This document shows positions 27,964 through 36,304 of a stretch of 64,000 bases of DNA, piece after piece. The notes beneath the pieces were generated by a model. The model made no database searches and was not told where the DNA came from. It saw only the letters and a list, made by a program, of their open reading frames with translations. The stretch lies in assembly GCF_014205055.1 (NCBI RefSeq), contig NZ_JACHMS010000001.1, positions 3,658,001 through 3,722,000 on the forward strand, in the 5' to 3' direction. Source of the stretch: Streptomyces luteogriseus (GTDB lineage Bacteria > Actinomycetota > Actinomycetes > Streptomycetales > Streptomycetaceae). Position numbers and translations under genes: made by a program. Every line of letters starts with the position of its first letter. The stretch's first letter is position 1.

Positions 27964-28767
27964 ATGTCCCACACCGCTCACATACGCAGCCACCGGAAAC
28001 CCCGCCGCAGCGCGACCTCATCGATCGCTCTGCGCGCCGGCGTTGCCGGTGGCGTTCTCAGCATGGCAGCGGCTGGTGCGTCGGCCTCGGCGAGCGCCGC
28101 CGAGCCGGTGACGCAGACCATCGAACTGCCCACCCTGACGGCCGACCTGTCCGCTCAGGTCGCCCAGTCCGCGGCCGCCACCCAGCAGGCCGCCGCGAAC
28201 TACGAACTGCGCGCCGAGCGTGACGCCGCCGCCGCCAAGGCCGCGACGGAGGCCAAGAAGGACCTCGCCGAGGCGAAGAAGAAGGCGGAGGCCAAGAAGA
28301 AGGCCGCCGAGGCCGCCCGCAAGGCCGCCGCCGAGCGTGCCAACCGCAGCACCGAGCGCGCCACCCTGTCCGCCTCCGCGTCCACCTCGACGTCCGTGTC
28401 GGCGCCCGCCGGCGGCAGCGTCGCGACGGTCATCGCGTTCCTCAAGGCCCAGGTGGGCGACGCCTACGTCATGGGCGCCACCGGTCCCAACGCCTGGGAC
28501 TGCTCCTCCCTCGTGCAGGCCGCGTACAAGCAGGTTGGTGTGGATCTGCCGCGCGTCTCGCAGGACCAGTCGATGGCCGGCACGGACGTGCCGCTGTCCA
28601 GCGTCCAGGTCGGCGACATCCTGTACTGGGGCGGTAAGGGCTCCGCGTACCACGTGGGTGTCTACATCGGCGACGGCCAGTACCTGGACGCGGCCAACCC
28701 GTCCAAGGGCGTCGTCATCCAGGACCTGTCGGGCTACCCGGCGTCGGGCGCGGTGCGCGTCCTCTGA
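27964..28767 (+). CDS. Secreted NlpC/P60-family peptidoglycan hydrolase
   Basis: 267 residues. The N-terminus has a basic stretch (SHRKPRRS) and a hydrophobic core ending ASASA-AEP near residue 46, a Sec or Tat-like signal peptide. Residues about 60-140 are an Ala/Lys/Glu-rich coiled coil. The C-terminal 120 residues are an NlpC/P60 cysteine peptidase with the catalytic pair Cys180 (NAWDCSSLVQAAY) and His230 (YHVGVYIG). Such enzymes cut the stem peptide of peptidoglycan, often D-Glu to meso-DAP or LL-DAP bonds, in growth or spore formation. Start: ATG 27964 fits the signal peptide. Upstream in-frame GTG 27907 and ATG 27934 would place 10-19 extra residues before it. A terminator-like hairpin follows. 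Confidence 0.9.
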   Translation: MSHTAHIRSHRKPRRSATSSIALRAGVAGGVLSMAAAGASASASAAEPVTQTIELPTLTADLSAQVAQSAAATQQAAANYELRAERDAAAAKAATEAKKDLAEAKKKAEAKKKAAEAARKAAAERANRSTERATLSASASTSTSVSAPAGGSVATVIAFLKAQVGDAYVMGATGPNAWDCSSLVQAAYKQVGVDLPRVSQDQSMAGTDVPLSSVQVGDILYWGGKGSAYHVGVYIGDGQYLDAANPSKGVVIQDLSGYPASGAVRVL

Positions 28768-28786
28768 CGTCACGCGTCCTCTGACG
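28756..28786. repeat. Direct duplication of the NlpC/P60 gene end
   Basis: CGCGTCCTCTGACG occurs at 28756-28769 and again at 28773-28786. The first copy contains the last codons and the TGA of the hydrolase gene; the second repeats them in non-coding DNA 17 bases on. It looks like a small slippage duplication. Confidence 0.8.
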
Positions 28787-28805
28787 CATCCGTTCGTTCG
28801 GGCTC

Positions 28806-28838
28806 GAGGGCCGTTGCCGCTGTGAGGCATCGGCCCTC
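28806..28838 (+). terminator. Hairpin after NlpC/P60 gene
   Basis: GAGGGCCG and CGGCCCTC form an 8-bp perfect stem with a 17-base loop, 39 bases after the stop codon. No U-run follows, as is usual for Streptomyces terminators. The rest of the 380-bp space up to the deformylase gene is GC-rich and shows no gene. Confidence 0.5.
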
Positions 28839-29148
28839 CCGGCCTGTCCGGGGCCGTTCAGGCCCCGTCACCCTCCCGGCCCGCCCCCGGGCCGCCCCAG
28901 GGGCCGTCAGGGCCCTCCTGGGGGCCACCCGGCATCGCGACCCGCCCGTGCACTCCCGTCACTCCGACATCTCGCGCCCGAATTGTCACGGCCTGGCCGG
29001 ATGTTGGCGCCGACGGTCCCGCGTGGCCGGACTGCTCCTGGGACCGGCCCGGGTGTTCTGTTGTGATGAGTGCCGAAGGGCGGGGCGGGCTCCCGACGCC
29101 GGAAGCCCGCTCTCCCGCCACCACGGCACCAACACAGGGAGACAACCG

Positions 29149-29775
29149 ATGCCGAGCGTCTTCGTCCAGGGACGGCCCGTCGACTCGTACCCGCGGCTCG
29201 CGCCCGAGGCCCGCCGGGGGAAGGTCCGGCGCATCACCGAAGCCGGCGAGGAGGTCCTGCACAAGCCGTGCCGGGACGTCACCGAGTTCGGTCCGGACCT
29301 CGCCGCGCTCATCGCCGACATGTTCCTGACCATGTACACCGCGGACGGGGCCGGGCTCGCGGCGAACCAGGTCGGGGTCGGTGTGCGGGTGTTCGTGTAC
29401 GACTGCCCCGACGACGACGGGGTGCGGCACGTCGGGCACATCGTCAACCCGGTCCTGGATCCGCCCGACGCGTCGCGCAGGAGGCTCCTCGACGAGGCGG
29501 AGGGCTGCCTCTCCGTGCCGGGCGCCACCATGGACGTGCCGCGTCCGGACCGGGCCGTGGTGCGCGGCGTCGACCGGGACGGCGAGCCGCTCGTGATCGA
29601 GGGCACCGGCTACTTCGCCCGCTGCCTCGCGCACGAGGCCGATCACTGCGACGGGCAGCTCTATCTGGACCGGCTCTCCGCACGGGAGCGGAAGGCCGCG
29701 CTGCGGCAGACGGCGGACCGGCGCGAGTCGGTGTACGCACGCCGGGCCGCCAACATCGCGGCGTTGAACGCCTGA
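29149..29775 (+). CDS. def: Peptide deformylase
   Basis: 208 residues. Removes the formyl group from new protein N-termini. All three family motifs are present: GAGLAANQVGV (motif 1), EGCLSVPG with metal-binding Cys120, and HEADH at 162-166 with the two histidine ligands and catalytic glutamate. About 25 extra N-terminal residues (PSVFVQGRPVDSY) precede the usual start of the fold, as in other actinobacterial paralogues. Start ATG 29149 with AGGGAGA seven bases upstream. It is probably one of several deformylases of the genome, not necessarily the housekeeping copy, since no fmt neighbour is present. It ends exactly where the convergent reductase gene ends. Confidence 0.93.
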   Translation: MPSVFVQGRPVDSYPRLAPEARRGKVRRITEAGEEVLHKPCRDVTEFGPDLAALIADMFLTMYTADGAGLAANQVGVGVRVFVYDCPDDDGVRHVGHIVNPVLDPPDASRRRLLDEAEGCLSVPGATMDVPRPDRAVVRGVDRDGEPLVIEGTGYFARCLAHEADHCDGQLYLDRLSARERKAALRQTADRRESVYARRAANIAALNA

Positions 29776-31068
29776 TCAGGCCTTCGGGGCCACCCTGCTC
29801 AGCCCGTTGATGATGCGGTCCATCGCGTCGCCGCCCGTCGGGTCGGTGAGGTTCGCGAGGAGCTTCAGGGTGAACTTCATCAGCATCGGGTGGGTGAGAC
29901 CGCGCTGGGCGGCGATCTGCATGACCTTCGGGTTGCCGATGAGCTTCACGAAGGCGCGGCCGAGCGTGTAGTAGCCGCCGTAGGTGTCCTTCAGGACGCG
30001 CGGGTAACGCTGGAGGGCCAGTTCGCGGCTCGCGGGCGTCGGACGGGCGTGGGCCTGGACGATGACGTCGGCGGCGATCTGGCCGGACTCCATGGCGTAG
30101 GCGATGCCCTCGCCGTTGAAGGGGTTCACCAGGCCGCCGGCGTCACCGACGAGCAGCAGGCCCTTGGTGTAGTGCGGCTGGCGGTTGAAGGCCATGGGGA
30201 GCGCGGCGCCACGGATCGGGCCGGTCATGTTGTCGGGGGTGTACCCCCAGTCCTCCGGCATGGACGCGCACCAGGCCTTCAGGACCTCGCGCCAGTCCAG
30301 CTCCTTGAAGGAGTCGGAGGTGTTGAGCACGCCGAGGCCGACGTTCGACGTGCCGTCGCCCATGCCGAAGATCCAGCCGTAGCCGGGCAGCAGGCGGTCC
30401 TCGGCGCCGCGGCGGTCCCACAGCTCCAGCCAGGACTCCAGGTAGTCGTCCTCGTGGCGCGGGCTGGTGAAGTACGTGCGCACCGCCACGCCCATCGGGC
30501 GGTCCTCGCGGCGGTGCAGGCCCATCGCCAGCGACAGCCGGGTGGAGTTGCCGTCGGCGGCCACGACCAGCGGCGCGCGGAAGGTGACCTCGCGCTTCTC
30601 CTCACCGAGCTTGGCGTGCACCCCGGTGATGCGGCCCGTGCGCTCGTCGACGATCGGCGCGCCCACGTTGCACCGCTCGAAGAGCCGGGCTCCGGCCTTC
30701 TGGGCCTGCCGGGCGAGCTGCTCGTCGAAGTCGTCCCGCTTGCGGACGAGGCCGTAGTCGGGGAAGGAGGCGAGATCCGGCCAGTCGAGCTGGAGCCGCA
30801 CCCCGCCGCCGATGATGCGCAGGCCCTTGTTGCGCAGCCAGCCGGCCTCTTCCGAGATGTCGATGCCCATCGCCACCAGCTGCTTGACGGCACGAGGGGT
30901 GAGGCCGTCGCCGCAGACCTTCTCGCGGGGGAACTCGGTCTTCTCCAGCAGGAGGACGTCGAGTCCGGCCTTGGCGAGGTGGTAGGCGGTGGTGGAGCCG
31001 GCCGGCCCCGCGCCCACGACGATCACATCGGCGGTGTTCTCGGAGAGGGGCTCGGTCACGACGGTCAC
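29776..31068 (-). CDS. Geranylgeranyl reductase family flavoprotein (probable menaquinone side-chain reductase)
   Basis: 430 residues. FAD-binding: VVGAGPAGSTTAYHLAKAG near residue 16, the PREKVCGDGLTPRAV segment characteristic of the geranylgeranyl/isoprenoid reductase family, and GLLLVGDAGGLVNPFNGEGI for the FAD end motif. In mycobacteria the related enzyme MenJ reduces one isoprene unit of menaquinone. Streptomyces make partly saturated MK-9 species, and here the gene lies about 1.1 kb from menG and beside nuo, so a role in saturating the menaquinone tail is a reasonable inference. Archaeal-type lipid reduction is the alternative. Start GTG 31068. The stop is immediately adjacent to the convergent def stop, so the two transcripts must read into each other or share a terminator. 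Confidence 0.88.
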   Translation of the reverse strand: MTVVTEPLSENTADVIVVGAGPAGSTTAYHLAKAGLDVLLLEKTEFPREKVCGDGLTPRAVKQLVAMGIDISEEAGWLRNKGLRIIGGGVRLQLDWPDLASFPDYGLVRKRDDFDEQLARQAQKAGARLFERCNVGAPIVDERTGRITGVHAKLGEEKREVTFRAPLVVAADGNSTRLSLAMGLHRREDRPMGVAVRTYFTSPRHEDDYLESWLELWDRRGAEDRLLPGYGWIFGMGDGTSNVGLGVLNTSDSFKELDWREVLKAWCASMPEDWGYTPDNMTGPIRGAALPMAFNRQPHYTKGLLLVGDAGGLVNPFNGEGIAYAMESGQIAADVIVQAHARPTPASRELALQRYPRVLKDTYGGYYTLGRAFVKLIGNPKVMQIAAQRGLTHPMLMKFTLKLLANLTDPTGGDAMDRIINGLSRVAPKA

Positions 31069-31168
31069 GGCGGGATCTCCCCAAGTTCGTCAATCTTGCG
31101 TGCCGACCGGCACTGGACATGGGCAGTCTATGCAGCAGCATTCATCACCCGGCTGAAGGGCTGCCTTC

Positions 31169-31693
31169 GTGAACCGAGTTCTCCCCGCCGTGCGGCTTCG
31201 CGTCCCCACCCACGAGGACGCGTTCGCCTGGCACCGGATCTTCGACGATCCGGACGTCATGGAGTTCCAGGGCGGCAGGGCCGCGGAGCTCTCGGTCTAC
31301 GAGGAGCTCACCGCCCGCCAGCGTCGGCACGACGCGGAGCTCGGCTTCTGCCTGTGGACCGTGCTCGACGGGTCGGGGCAGGTCATCGGCTTCACCGGCG
31401 CCCAGCCGTGGGAGCGGTCCTGGGGCCCGGCCGGCGAGATCGAGATCGGCTGGCGGCTGGGCCGGGAGCACTGGGGCAAGGGCTACGTCACCGCGGCCGC
31501 GCGGCAGACGCTGGAGCGGATGCGGGCGAGGGGCGTCCCGGGCGTCGTCGCGATGGTCGACGCGCGCAACAGCCGGTCCATCGCGGTGACACAGCGCCTG
31601 GGGATGCGCCTCGCCGAGACGTTCACGACCCCGGCCCCGCGGCGGGTGGGGCACTGCTACCGGCTCGACCTCCAGAGCGCTGACGCAACGTAG
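31169..31693 (+). CDS. GNAT-family N-acetyltransferase (RimJ/RimL type)
   Basis: 174 residues. The acetyl-CoA-binding region is visible as IGWRLGREHWGKGYVTAAARQTLE (R-x2-G-x-G/A-like loop), then VDARNSRSIAVTQRLGMR. This is the acetyltransf_3/RimJ-like arrangement, which modifies protein N-termini or small amines. Start GTG 31169 with GAAGGG about nine bases upstream. The gene is divergent from the reductase (about 100-bp gap), which must hold both promoters. Substrate cannot be told. Confidence 0.85.
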   Translation: MNRVLPAVRLRVPTHEDAFAWHRIFDDPDVMEFQGGRAAELSVYEELTARQRRHDAELGFCLWTVLDGSGQVIGFTGAQPWERSWGPAGEIEIGWRLGREHWGKGYVTAAARQTLERMRARGVPGVVAMVDARNSRSIAVTQRLGMRLAETFTTPAPRRVGHCYRLDLQSADAT

Positions 31694-31729
31694 TCGACTG
31701 TCACGGAAAGACATCAGTCGCTTCCGGTC

Positions 31730-31760
31730 GGTACGGGGCGGGAGTTACCCTTCCCGTACC
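31730..31760. terminator. Hairpin between GNAT and PASTA genes
   Basis: GGTACGGG and CCCGTACC form an 8-bp perfect stem with a 15-base loop, 37 bases after the GNAT stop and ending just before the PASTA gene ribosome site. It could end the GNAT transcript or, because of its position, affect translation of the PASTA gene. Confidence 0.4.
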
Positions 31761-31776
31761 GCTGGGGGTGACATCT

Positions 31777-32115
31777 GTGCACATGTCCCGCAAGACACCC
31801 GAGGTGCGCGTACCGCGTCTGGTCGGCCTGATGGCCGTGGACGCGAGGGAGACGGCCCGGGCGCGGGGCCTCCTCCTCACCGCACCGGACCGGCCCGAGC
31901 TCCCTCTCGCCGTCGTCGACTACGTCGTACGCCAGTACCCGCAGCCCGGTGCCGAGGTGCCGCGGGACTCGATGGTCTACGTGTGGTTCGACTTCGGCCC
32001 CGGTGAGGGCGGCGGGGGCGTGCACGAACCGCGGATCCCGCGTCCGCCCAGGGGCGGTCTCCAGCGCGAGCTGGACGAGCCGGGCGACCCCTCCATGGTC
32101 CTCAGCTCGCCCTAG
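31777..32115 (+). CDS. Small single-PASTA-domain protein
   Basis: About 112 residues. One PASTA-like domain spans about residues 8-72: VRVPRLVGLMAVDARETARARGL, then VVRQYPQPGAEVPRDSMVYVWF. The rest is a Gly/Pro/Arg-rich tail. PASTA domains bind muropeptides or beta-lactams in Ser/Thr kinases and penicillin-binding proteins. This stand-alone form has no signal peptide or membrane helix, so it would be cytoplasmic unless exported another way. Start: GTG 31777 behind GGGGGTGA; ATG 31783 and GTG 31768 are also possible. Role unknown. Confidence 0.75.
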   Translation: MHMSRKTPEVRVPRLVGLMAVDARETARARGLLLTAPDRPELPLAVVDYVVRQYPQPGAEVPRDSMVYVWFDFGPGEGGGGVHEPRIPRPPRGGLQRELDEPGDPSMVLSSP

Positions 32116-32133
32116 GACCGACTGGACCCGGCC

Positions 32134-32829
32134 TCACTCGGCCTTGAAGCCCCGGTGCAGGGCGACGATCCCGCCGCTCAGGTTGCGCCAGGCCACCCGC
32201 GACCAGCCGGCCTTGCCCAGCCGCTCCGCGAGGGCGGGCTGGTCGGGCCAGGCACGGATCGACTCGGCGAGGTAGACGTAGGCGTCGGGGCTGGAGGACA
32301 CGGCCCGGGCGACCGGCGGCAGGGCGCGCATCAGGTACTCCGTGTACACCGTGCGGAACGGCGCCCACGTCGGGTGCGAGAACTCGCAGATCACGATCCG
32401 CCCGCCGGGCCGGGTCACCCGGAGCATCTCGCGCAGGCCCGCGTCCGTGTCCTGCACGTTGCGCAGCCCGAAGGAGATGGTGACGGCGTCGAAGGTGTCG
32501 TCCTTGAAGGGGAGCCGGGTCGCGTCGCCGGCGGTGTACGGCAGCCAGGGCTGCCGCTGCTTGCCGACCTGGAGCATGCCCTGGGAGAAGTCACAGGGGA
32601 CGACGTAGGCGCCGGTGCGGGCGAAGGGCAGCGAGGAGGTGCCCGTGCCCGCCGCCAGGTCGAGGATCTTCTGCGCCGGGCGCGCGTCGACCGCCTTGGC
32701 GACCTCCTTGCGCCATCGCCGGTCCTGGCCGAGGGACAGCACGTCGTTGGTCAGGTCGTACCGTTCCGCCACGTCGTCGAACATCGAGGCGACTTCGTGC
32801 GGCTGCTTGTCCAGGGATGCGCGGGTCAC
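32134..32829 (-). CDS. menG: Demethylmenaquinone methyltransferase MenG (UbiE family)
   Basis: 231 residues. A class I SAM methyltransferase with motif I ILDLAAGTGTSSLPFA, motif II VPCDFSQGMLQVGK, and the UbiE/MenG-specific stretch FDAVTISFGLRNVQDT and LREMLRVTRPGGR. It adds the last methyl group to demethylmenaquinone to give menaquinone, the quinone used by complex I here. N-terminal FDDVAERYDLTNDVLSLGQDRRW is also diagnostic of the family. Start GTG 32829. It is a single-gene unit on the minus strand, convergent with the PASTA gene. Confidence 0.93.
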   Translation of the reverse strand: MTRASLDKQPHEVASMFDDVAERYDLTNDVLSLGQDRRWRKEVAKAVDARPAQKILDLAAGTGTSSLPFARTGAYVVPCDFSQGMLQVGKQRQPWLPYTAGDATRLPFKDDTFDAVTISFGLRNVQDTDAGLREMLRVTRPGGRIVICEFSHPTWAPFRTVYTEYLMRALPPVARAVSSSPDAYVYLAESIRAWPDQPALAERLGKAGWSRVAWRNLSGGIVALHRGFKAE

Positions 32830-33215
32830 GGGCCCATTCTTGCAGCACCCCCTCCGGGCAGGAGCCCCGGCCGCCTGCGCGCCGCGACGTCCTCCACCAG
32901 CCGCACAACAGCACGAACACCCACGGAGCCTTCGACGGGGCAGCCGTTGCCGCGTTTGCTGCGGCGACCGCGAGGAGCGCGGTTTTCCATGGCGGACTCG
33001 GAACGCATTCCCCGGACGGCAGGGCGCCTTATGTGCCCTAAACTCGGGTTTTTCGTGAGAGACCCATGAGAAACGACAGAGGCCGTCCTTTCTCTGGGAG
33101 TTCCCGGGGAGGCCCGCGGAACTCGCCGCGCACATCCGACCTCGTGAGACGTTTGCTGCCGGAAAACGTACCTCCTGTCCTACCCCCTGACCTCACGAGA
33201 ACGGGAGCGCACGTC
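32830..33215. other. Intergenic region, menG to GH18-like gene
   Basis: About 385 bases between divergent genes, so it must hold two promoters. Short frames exist but have no ribosome site or family resemblance. I see no clear hairpin or repeat. Confidence 0.5.
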
Positions 33216-34238
33216 ATGAGGAGTTACCGGAAACCGGCGGCGGCCGGGCTGGGCTGTCTGTTCGCCCTCGCCACCGCCGCATGCTCCGGGCAGGGCGACG
33301 CGGCACCCGCGGCCTCAGAGGCCCCCACGTCCACCACGTCCCCCACGGCGACGGCCGCGGCCGGCACCTCGTACGCCCCGTACCTCAGCGCGACCGAGGC
33401 CGCCGGCACCGACGCGGCCGGCTCCCCCACGGCGTACAACCTGGCGTTCGTCATCGCCGACGGCGACGACTGCACCCCGCGCTGGAACGGCACGCACGCC
33501 ATCGGCGACGCGACGGTCGCGTCCCGGATCGCGAAGCTCAAGGAGGACGGCGGCCGGGTCCGGGTCTCCTTCGGCGGCGCCTCCGGCAAGGAACTCGCGG
33601 CGAACTGCGACAGCCCCGCGGAACTGGCGGCGGCGTACGGCAAGGCCCTGGACGCGGCCGGCACCACCCTCGCCGACTTCGACATCGAGGGCGACGAACT
33701 CTCCGACTCCGCCTCCATCGCCCTGCGTTCGAAGGCGATCGCGCAGCTGCAGAAGGAACGGACCGGCCTGGAGGTCTCGTTCACGCTCCCGGTGATGCCC
33801 TCGGGCCTGGACGAGGAGGGCCTGGCACTGCTCGGCTCCGCCAACGACAACGGCGTGCGAGTCTCCACCGTCAATCTCATGACGATGAACTACGGCTCCT
33901 CGTACGACGAGGACATGGGTGGCTACGCCCTCACGTCCGCCAAGGCCGCGCACACCCAGCTGAAGAAGGTCTTCGGCACCTCGGACGCGACCGCCTGGCA
34001 GGGCCTGGCGCTCACCTCGATGATCGGCGTCAACGACGTCGCGAACGAGACCTTCACGCTCGAGGACGCCGCCGAGGTGCGGGCGTTCGCCGAGGAGAAG
34101 GGCATCGCCTGGGTGTCGATGTGGGCGACGGCCCGGGACCGCCAGTGCGCGGACGGCTCCGATTCGGCCAAGGCTGCGACGGATTGCAGCGGGGTGACGC
34201 AAAGGGCGGGCGCGTTCGGGAAGGCGTTCGCGGGCTGA
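33216..34238 (+). CDS. Chitinase-like (GH18-related) lipoprotein
   Basis: 340 residues. The signal peptide ends in TAAC with Cys23 as lipidation site, followed by a Ser/Thr/Ala/Pro linker to about residue 50. The remainder is a beta/alpha barrel of the GH18 type. RVRVSFGGASGKELA matches the SxGG strand. LADFDIEGDEL contains the D-x-D-x-E catalytic motif, with Glu158 as likely acid. VNLMTMNYGSS and IAWVSMWATARD match later barrel strands. It should be tethered outside the cell and act on chitin or a related N-acetylglucosamine polymer. No carbohydrate-binding module is present. Start ATG 33216 behind GGGAG. Its last codons and stop are the first copy of a tandem repeat. Confidence 0.85.
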   Translation: MRSYRKPAAAGLGCLFALATAACSGQGDAAPAASEAPTSTTSPTATAAAGTSYAPYLSATEAAGTDAAGSPTAYNLAFVIADGDDCTPRWNGTHAIGDATVASRIAKLKEDGGRVRVSFGGASGKELAANCDSPAELAAAYGKALDAAGTTLADFDIEGDELSDSASIALRSKAIAQLQKERTGLEVSFTLPVMPSGLDEEGLALLGSANDNGVRVSTVNLMTMNYGSSYDEDMGGYALTSAKAAHTQLKKVFGTSDATAWQGLALTSMIGVNDVANETFTLEDAAEVRAFAEEKGIAWVSMWATARDRQCADGSDSAKAATDCSGVTQRAGAFGKAFAG

Positions 34239-34337
34239 AACGGGGGGGGGAGGTAAGGGGTTCGCGGGCTGAAACGGGGGGCGGTACGCGGTTCGCGGGC
34301 TGAAACCGGGGGGCGGTCAGGGTTTCGCGGCTGAATC
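34226..34337. repeat. Imperfect tandem repeat containing the GH18-like stop codon
   Basis: Four copies of a 31-34 base unit, each starting GTTCGCGGGCTGAAAC or a near match, begin at 34226, 34260, 34291 and about 34322. The first includes the final codons and TGA of the lipoprotein gene. Each copy carries a G-run of six to eight. The array fills the gap up to the convergent amidohydrolase-like gene. Confidence 0.85.
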
Positions 34338-34349
34338 GAACGCCCGGGG

Positions 34350-35027
34350 TCAGCGGCCCCGGTACACCAGTCGGCCGGCCAGCACGGTCGCCACACAGGT
34401 CGCGGCGCCGCGCTCGCGCAGGGCCGACTCGTCGGGCACGTCGAACACGGCCAGGTCGGCCCGGCCACCGACGGTCAGCGGGCCGTAAACCGTGCCGGGG
34501 AGGTCGTACCCCTCGGCGAACGGGTCGAGGTCCGGCCGCTCCCCCAGCAGTGTGCCGGGAGCGCCCGTGGTCCCCACGACGGTCAGCCCGGACCGGGCGA
34601 CGGCCGTGGCCACCATCGGATCGCGGAAGCGGGCGCCGGGTGCGGCGACCGCCGTCGTGCCGTGGCGCAGCATCCGCTGCACACCGCGCCGCACGCTGCC
34701 CGACCAGCGGGTCTCGGTGAGGTCGCCCAGGGCGGCCAACCGCTCGCCCCACAGGGGCTGTTCGCCCAGCTCGTCGGCTTCGCGCGGGTCGGGGTGGTAG
34801 CAGTGGCGCAGCAGCCACAGCGGATGCCACTGGCGCAGACCCGGGGTGAGCACGCCGGGCCAGCGCCGCACCCGCGCGCCGGGCGCGTCTTCGGCGACCT
34901 CGTCGTAGGGCCCGACGGCGGTGATCCGGTCGCCGTCGACCACCACGGCGCCGTCCACCACGGGCCCGTCCATGCCGGGGTCCACGCCCGCCGGGAGGAC
35001 CAGCGGGGCGGCGTGAATCGTCAGCAC
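34350..35027 (-). CDS. Shortened amidohydrolase-like protein next to mqnC
   Basis: 225 residues, about half the usual 380-450 of the imidazolonepropionase/cytosine-deaminase group. The N-terminal beta-sandwich half is clear (VVDGAVVVDGDRITAVGPY) and so is the C-terminal half (GTVYGPLTVGGRADLAVFD, VLAGRLVYRGR). The barrel between them is reduced: the usual G-x-x-N-x-H-x-H entry reads LTPGLRQWHPLWLLRHCYHP, without the H-x-H pair. Start GTG 35027; only 7 bases after mqnC, so the two are co-transcribed. In futalosine-pathway organisms an aminofutalosine deaminase of the amidohydrolase superfamily is needed, but the missing metal residues make that activity doubtful for this protein. Function open. 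Confidence 0.75.
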   Translation of the reverse strand: MLTIHAAPLVLPAGVDPGMDGPVVDGAVVVDGDRITAVGPYDEVAEDAPGARVRRWPGVLTPGLRQWHPLWLLRHCYHPDPREADELGEQPLWGERLAALGDLTETRWSGSVRRGVQRMLRHGTTAVAAPGARFRDPMVATAVARSGLTVVGTTGAPGTLLGERPDLDPFAEGYDLPGTVYGPLTVGGRADLAVFDVPDESALRERGAATCVATVLAGRLVYRGR

Positions 35028-35034
35028 GGCCGGG

Positions 35035-36234
35035 TCAGTTGGGCGCCAGCAGCTTCAGCTCGGGGTGAGCCGTGCCGCCCTCGATGGCCGTCGAGGAGAT
35101 GTGCGAGACGACGCGGTCGTCGACCGGGTCGTTCGCCGGGTCGTCGTGGACGACGAGGTGCTCGTACGTGGTCGCGCGCTGGGCGGGCACCCGGCCGGCC
35201 TTCCGGATCAGATCGATGATCTCCATCCGGTTGGACCGGTGCTTGGCACCGGCCGACGACACCACGTTCTCCTCCAGCATGATCGAGCCGAGGTCGTCGG
35301 CGCCGTAGTGCAGGGAGAGCTGCCCGACCTCCTTGCCCGTGGTCAGCCACGAGCCCTGGATGTGGGCGATGTTGTCCATGAACAGCCGCGCGATGGCGAT
35401 CATCCGCAGGTACTCGAAGAGCGTCGCCTGCGTGCGGCCCTTCAGGTGGTTGTTCTCGGGCTGGTAGGTGTACGGGATGAACGCGCGGAAGCCGCCCGTG
35501 CGGTCCTGGACCTCCCGGATCATGCGCAGGTGCTCGATGCGCTCGGCGTTGGTCTCGCCGGTGCCCATGAGCATGGTGGAGGTGGACTCCACGCCCAGGT
35601 TGTGCGCGATCTCCATGATCTCCAGCCAGCGCTCGCCGGACTCCTTCAGCGGGGCGATGGCCTTGCGGGGCCGCTCGGGCAGCAGTTCGGCACCGGCGCC
35701 GGCGAAGGAGTCGAGGCCGGCGGCGTGGATGCGCTGGATGGCCTCCTCCACGCTCACCTTGGAGATCCGGGCCATGTGCTCGACCTCGGACGCCCCCAGG
35801 CTGTGGATGACCAGCTGCGGGAACTCCTTCTTGATCGCCGCGAAGTGCTTCTCGTAGTACTCGACGCCGTAGTCCGGGTGGTGCCCGCCCTGGAACATGA
35901 TCTGGGTGCCGCCCAGCTCGACGGTCTCCGCGCAGCGGCGCAGGATGTCGTCCAGGTCACGCGTCCAGCCCTTGTCCGTGGCCTTCGGCGGGGCGTAGAA
36001 CGCGCAGAACTTGCACGCCGTGACGCACACGTTCGTGTAGTTGATGTTGCGCTCGATGATGTACGTCGCGATGTGCTCGGTCCCGGCGTACCGGCGGCGG
36101 CGTACGGCGTCGGCGGCGGCGCCCAGCGCGTGCAGCGGGGCGTCCCGGTACAGCACGAGTGCCTCGTCCGGGGTGATCCGCCCACCGGCGGCTGCACGGT
36201 CGAGGATGGGCTGAAGGTCGGCCTTCTCGGTCAC
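35035..36234 (-). CDS. mqnC: Cyclic dehypoxanthinyl futalosine synthase MqnC
   Basis: 399 residues. A radical-SAM enzyme with the iron-sulfur ligands Cys70, Cys74 and Cys77 (C-x3-C-x2-C within VCVTACKFCAFY). Other family stretches are ELGGTQIMFQGGHHPD, GAGAELLPERPRKAI, MLMGTGETNAERIEH and FIPYTYQPENN. It closes the ring of dehypoxanthine futalosine, a step of the futalosine route to menaquinone that Streptomyces use in place of MenFDHCEB. Start GTG 36234. The downstream amidohydrolase-like gene is in the same unit. With menG and nuo nearby, it shows that menaquinone supply and complex I are chromosomal neighbours. Confidence 0.95.
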   Translation of the reverse strand: MTEKADLQPILDRAAAGGRITPDEALVLYRDAPLHALGAAADAVRRRRYAGTEHIATYIIERNINYTNVCVTACKFCAFYAPPKATDKGWTRDLDDILRRCAETVELGGTQIMFQGGHHPDYGVEYYEKHFAAIKKEFPQLVIHSLGASEVEHMARISKVSVEEAIQRIHAAGLDSFAGAGAELLPERPRKAIAPLKESGERWLEIMEIAHNLGVESTSTMLMGTGETNAERIEHLRMIREVQDRTGGFRAFIPYTYQPENNHLKGRTQATLFEYLRMIAIARLFMDNIAHIQGSWLTTGKEVGQLSLHYGADDLGSIMLEENVVSSAGAKHRSNRMEIIDLIRKAGRVPAQRATTYEHLVVHDDPANDPVDDRVVSHISSTAIEGGTAHPELKLLAPN

Positions 36235-36304
36235 CGGGCGTCCCTTTCGTAAGGGTTGTGGACGGACCAGCCCAGCGTACGCCAGGGGTTCGGCGGGCTG
36301 GACG

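Noticed and set aside
29070..29810. Alternative frames over peptide deformylase
   Set aside because: Arg/Gly-rich shadows of the def gene in other frames.
31765..31783. Alternative starts for the PASTA protein (GTG 31768, ATG 31783)
   Set aside because: Kept only as alternatives because GTG 31777 has the better spacing to GGGGGTGA.
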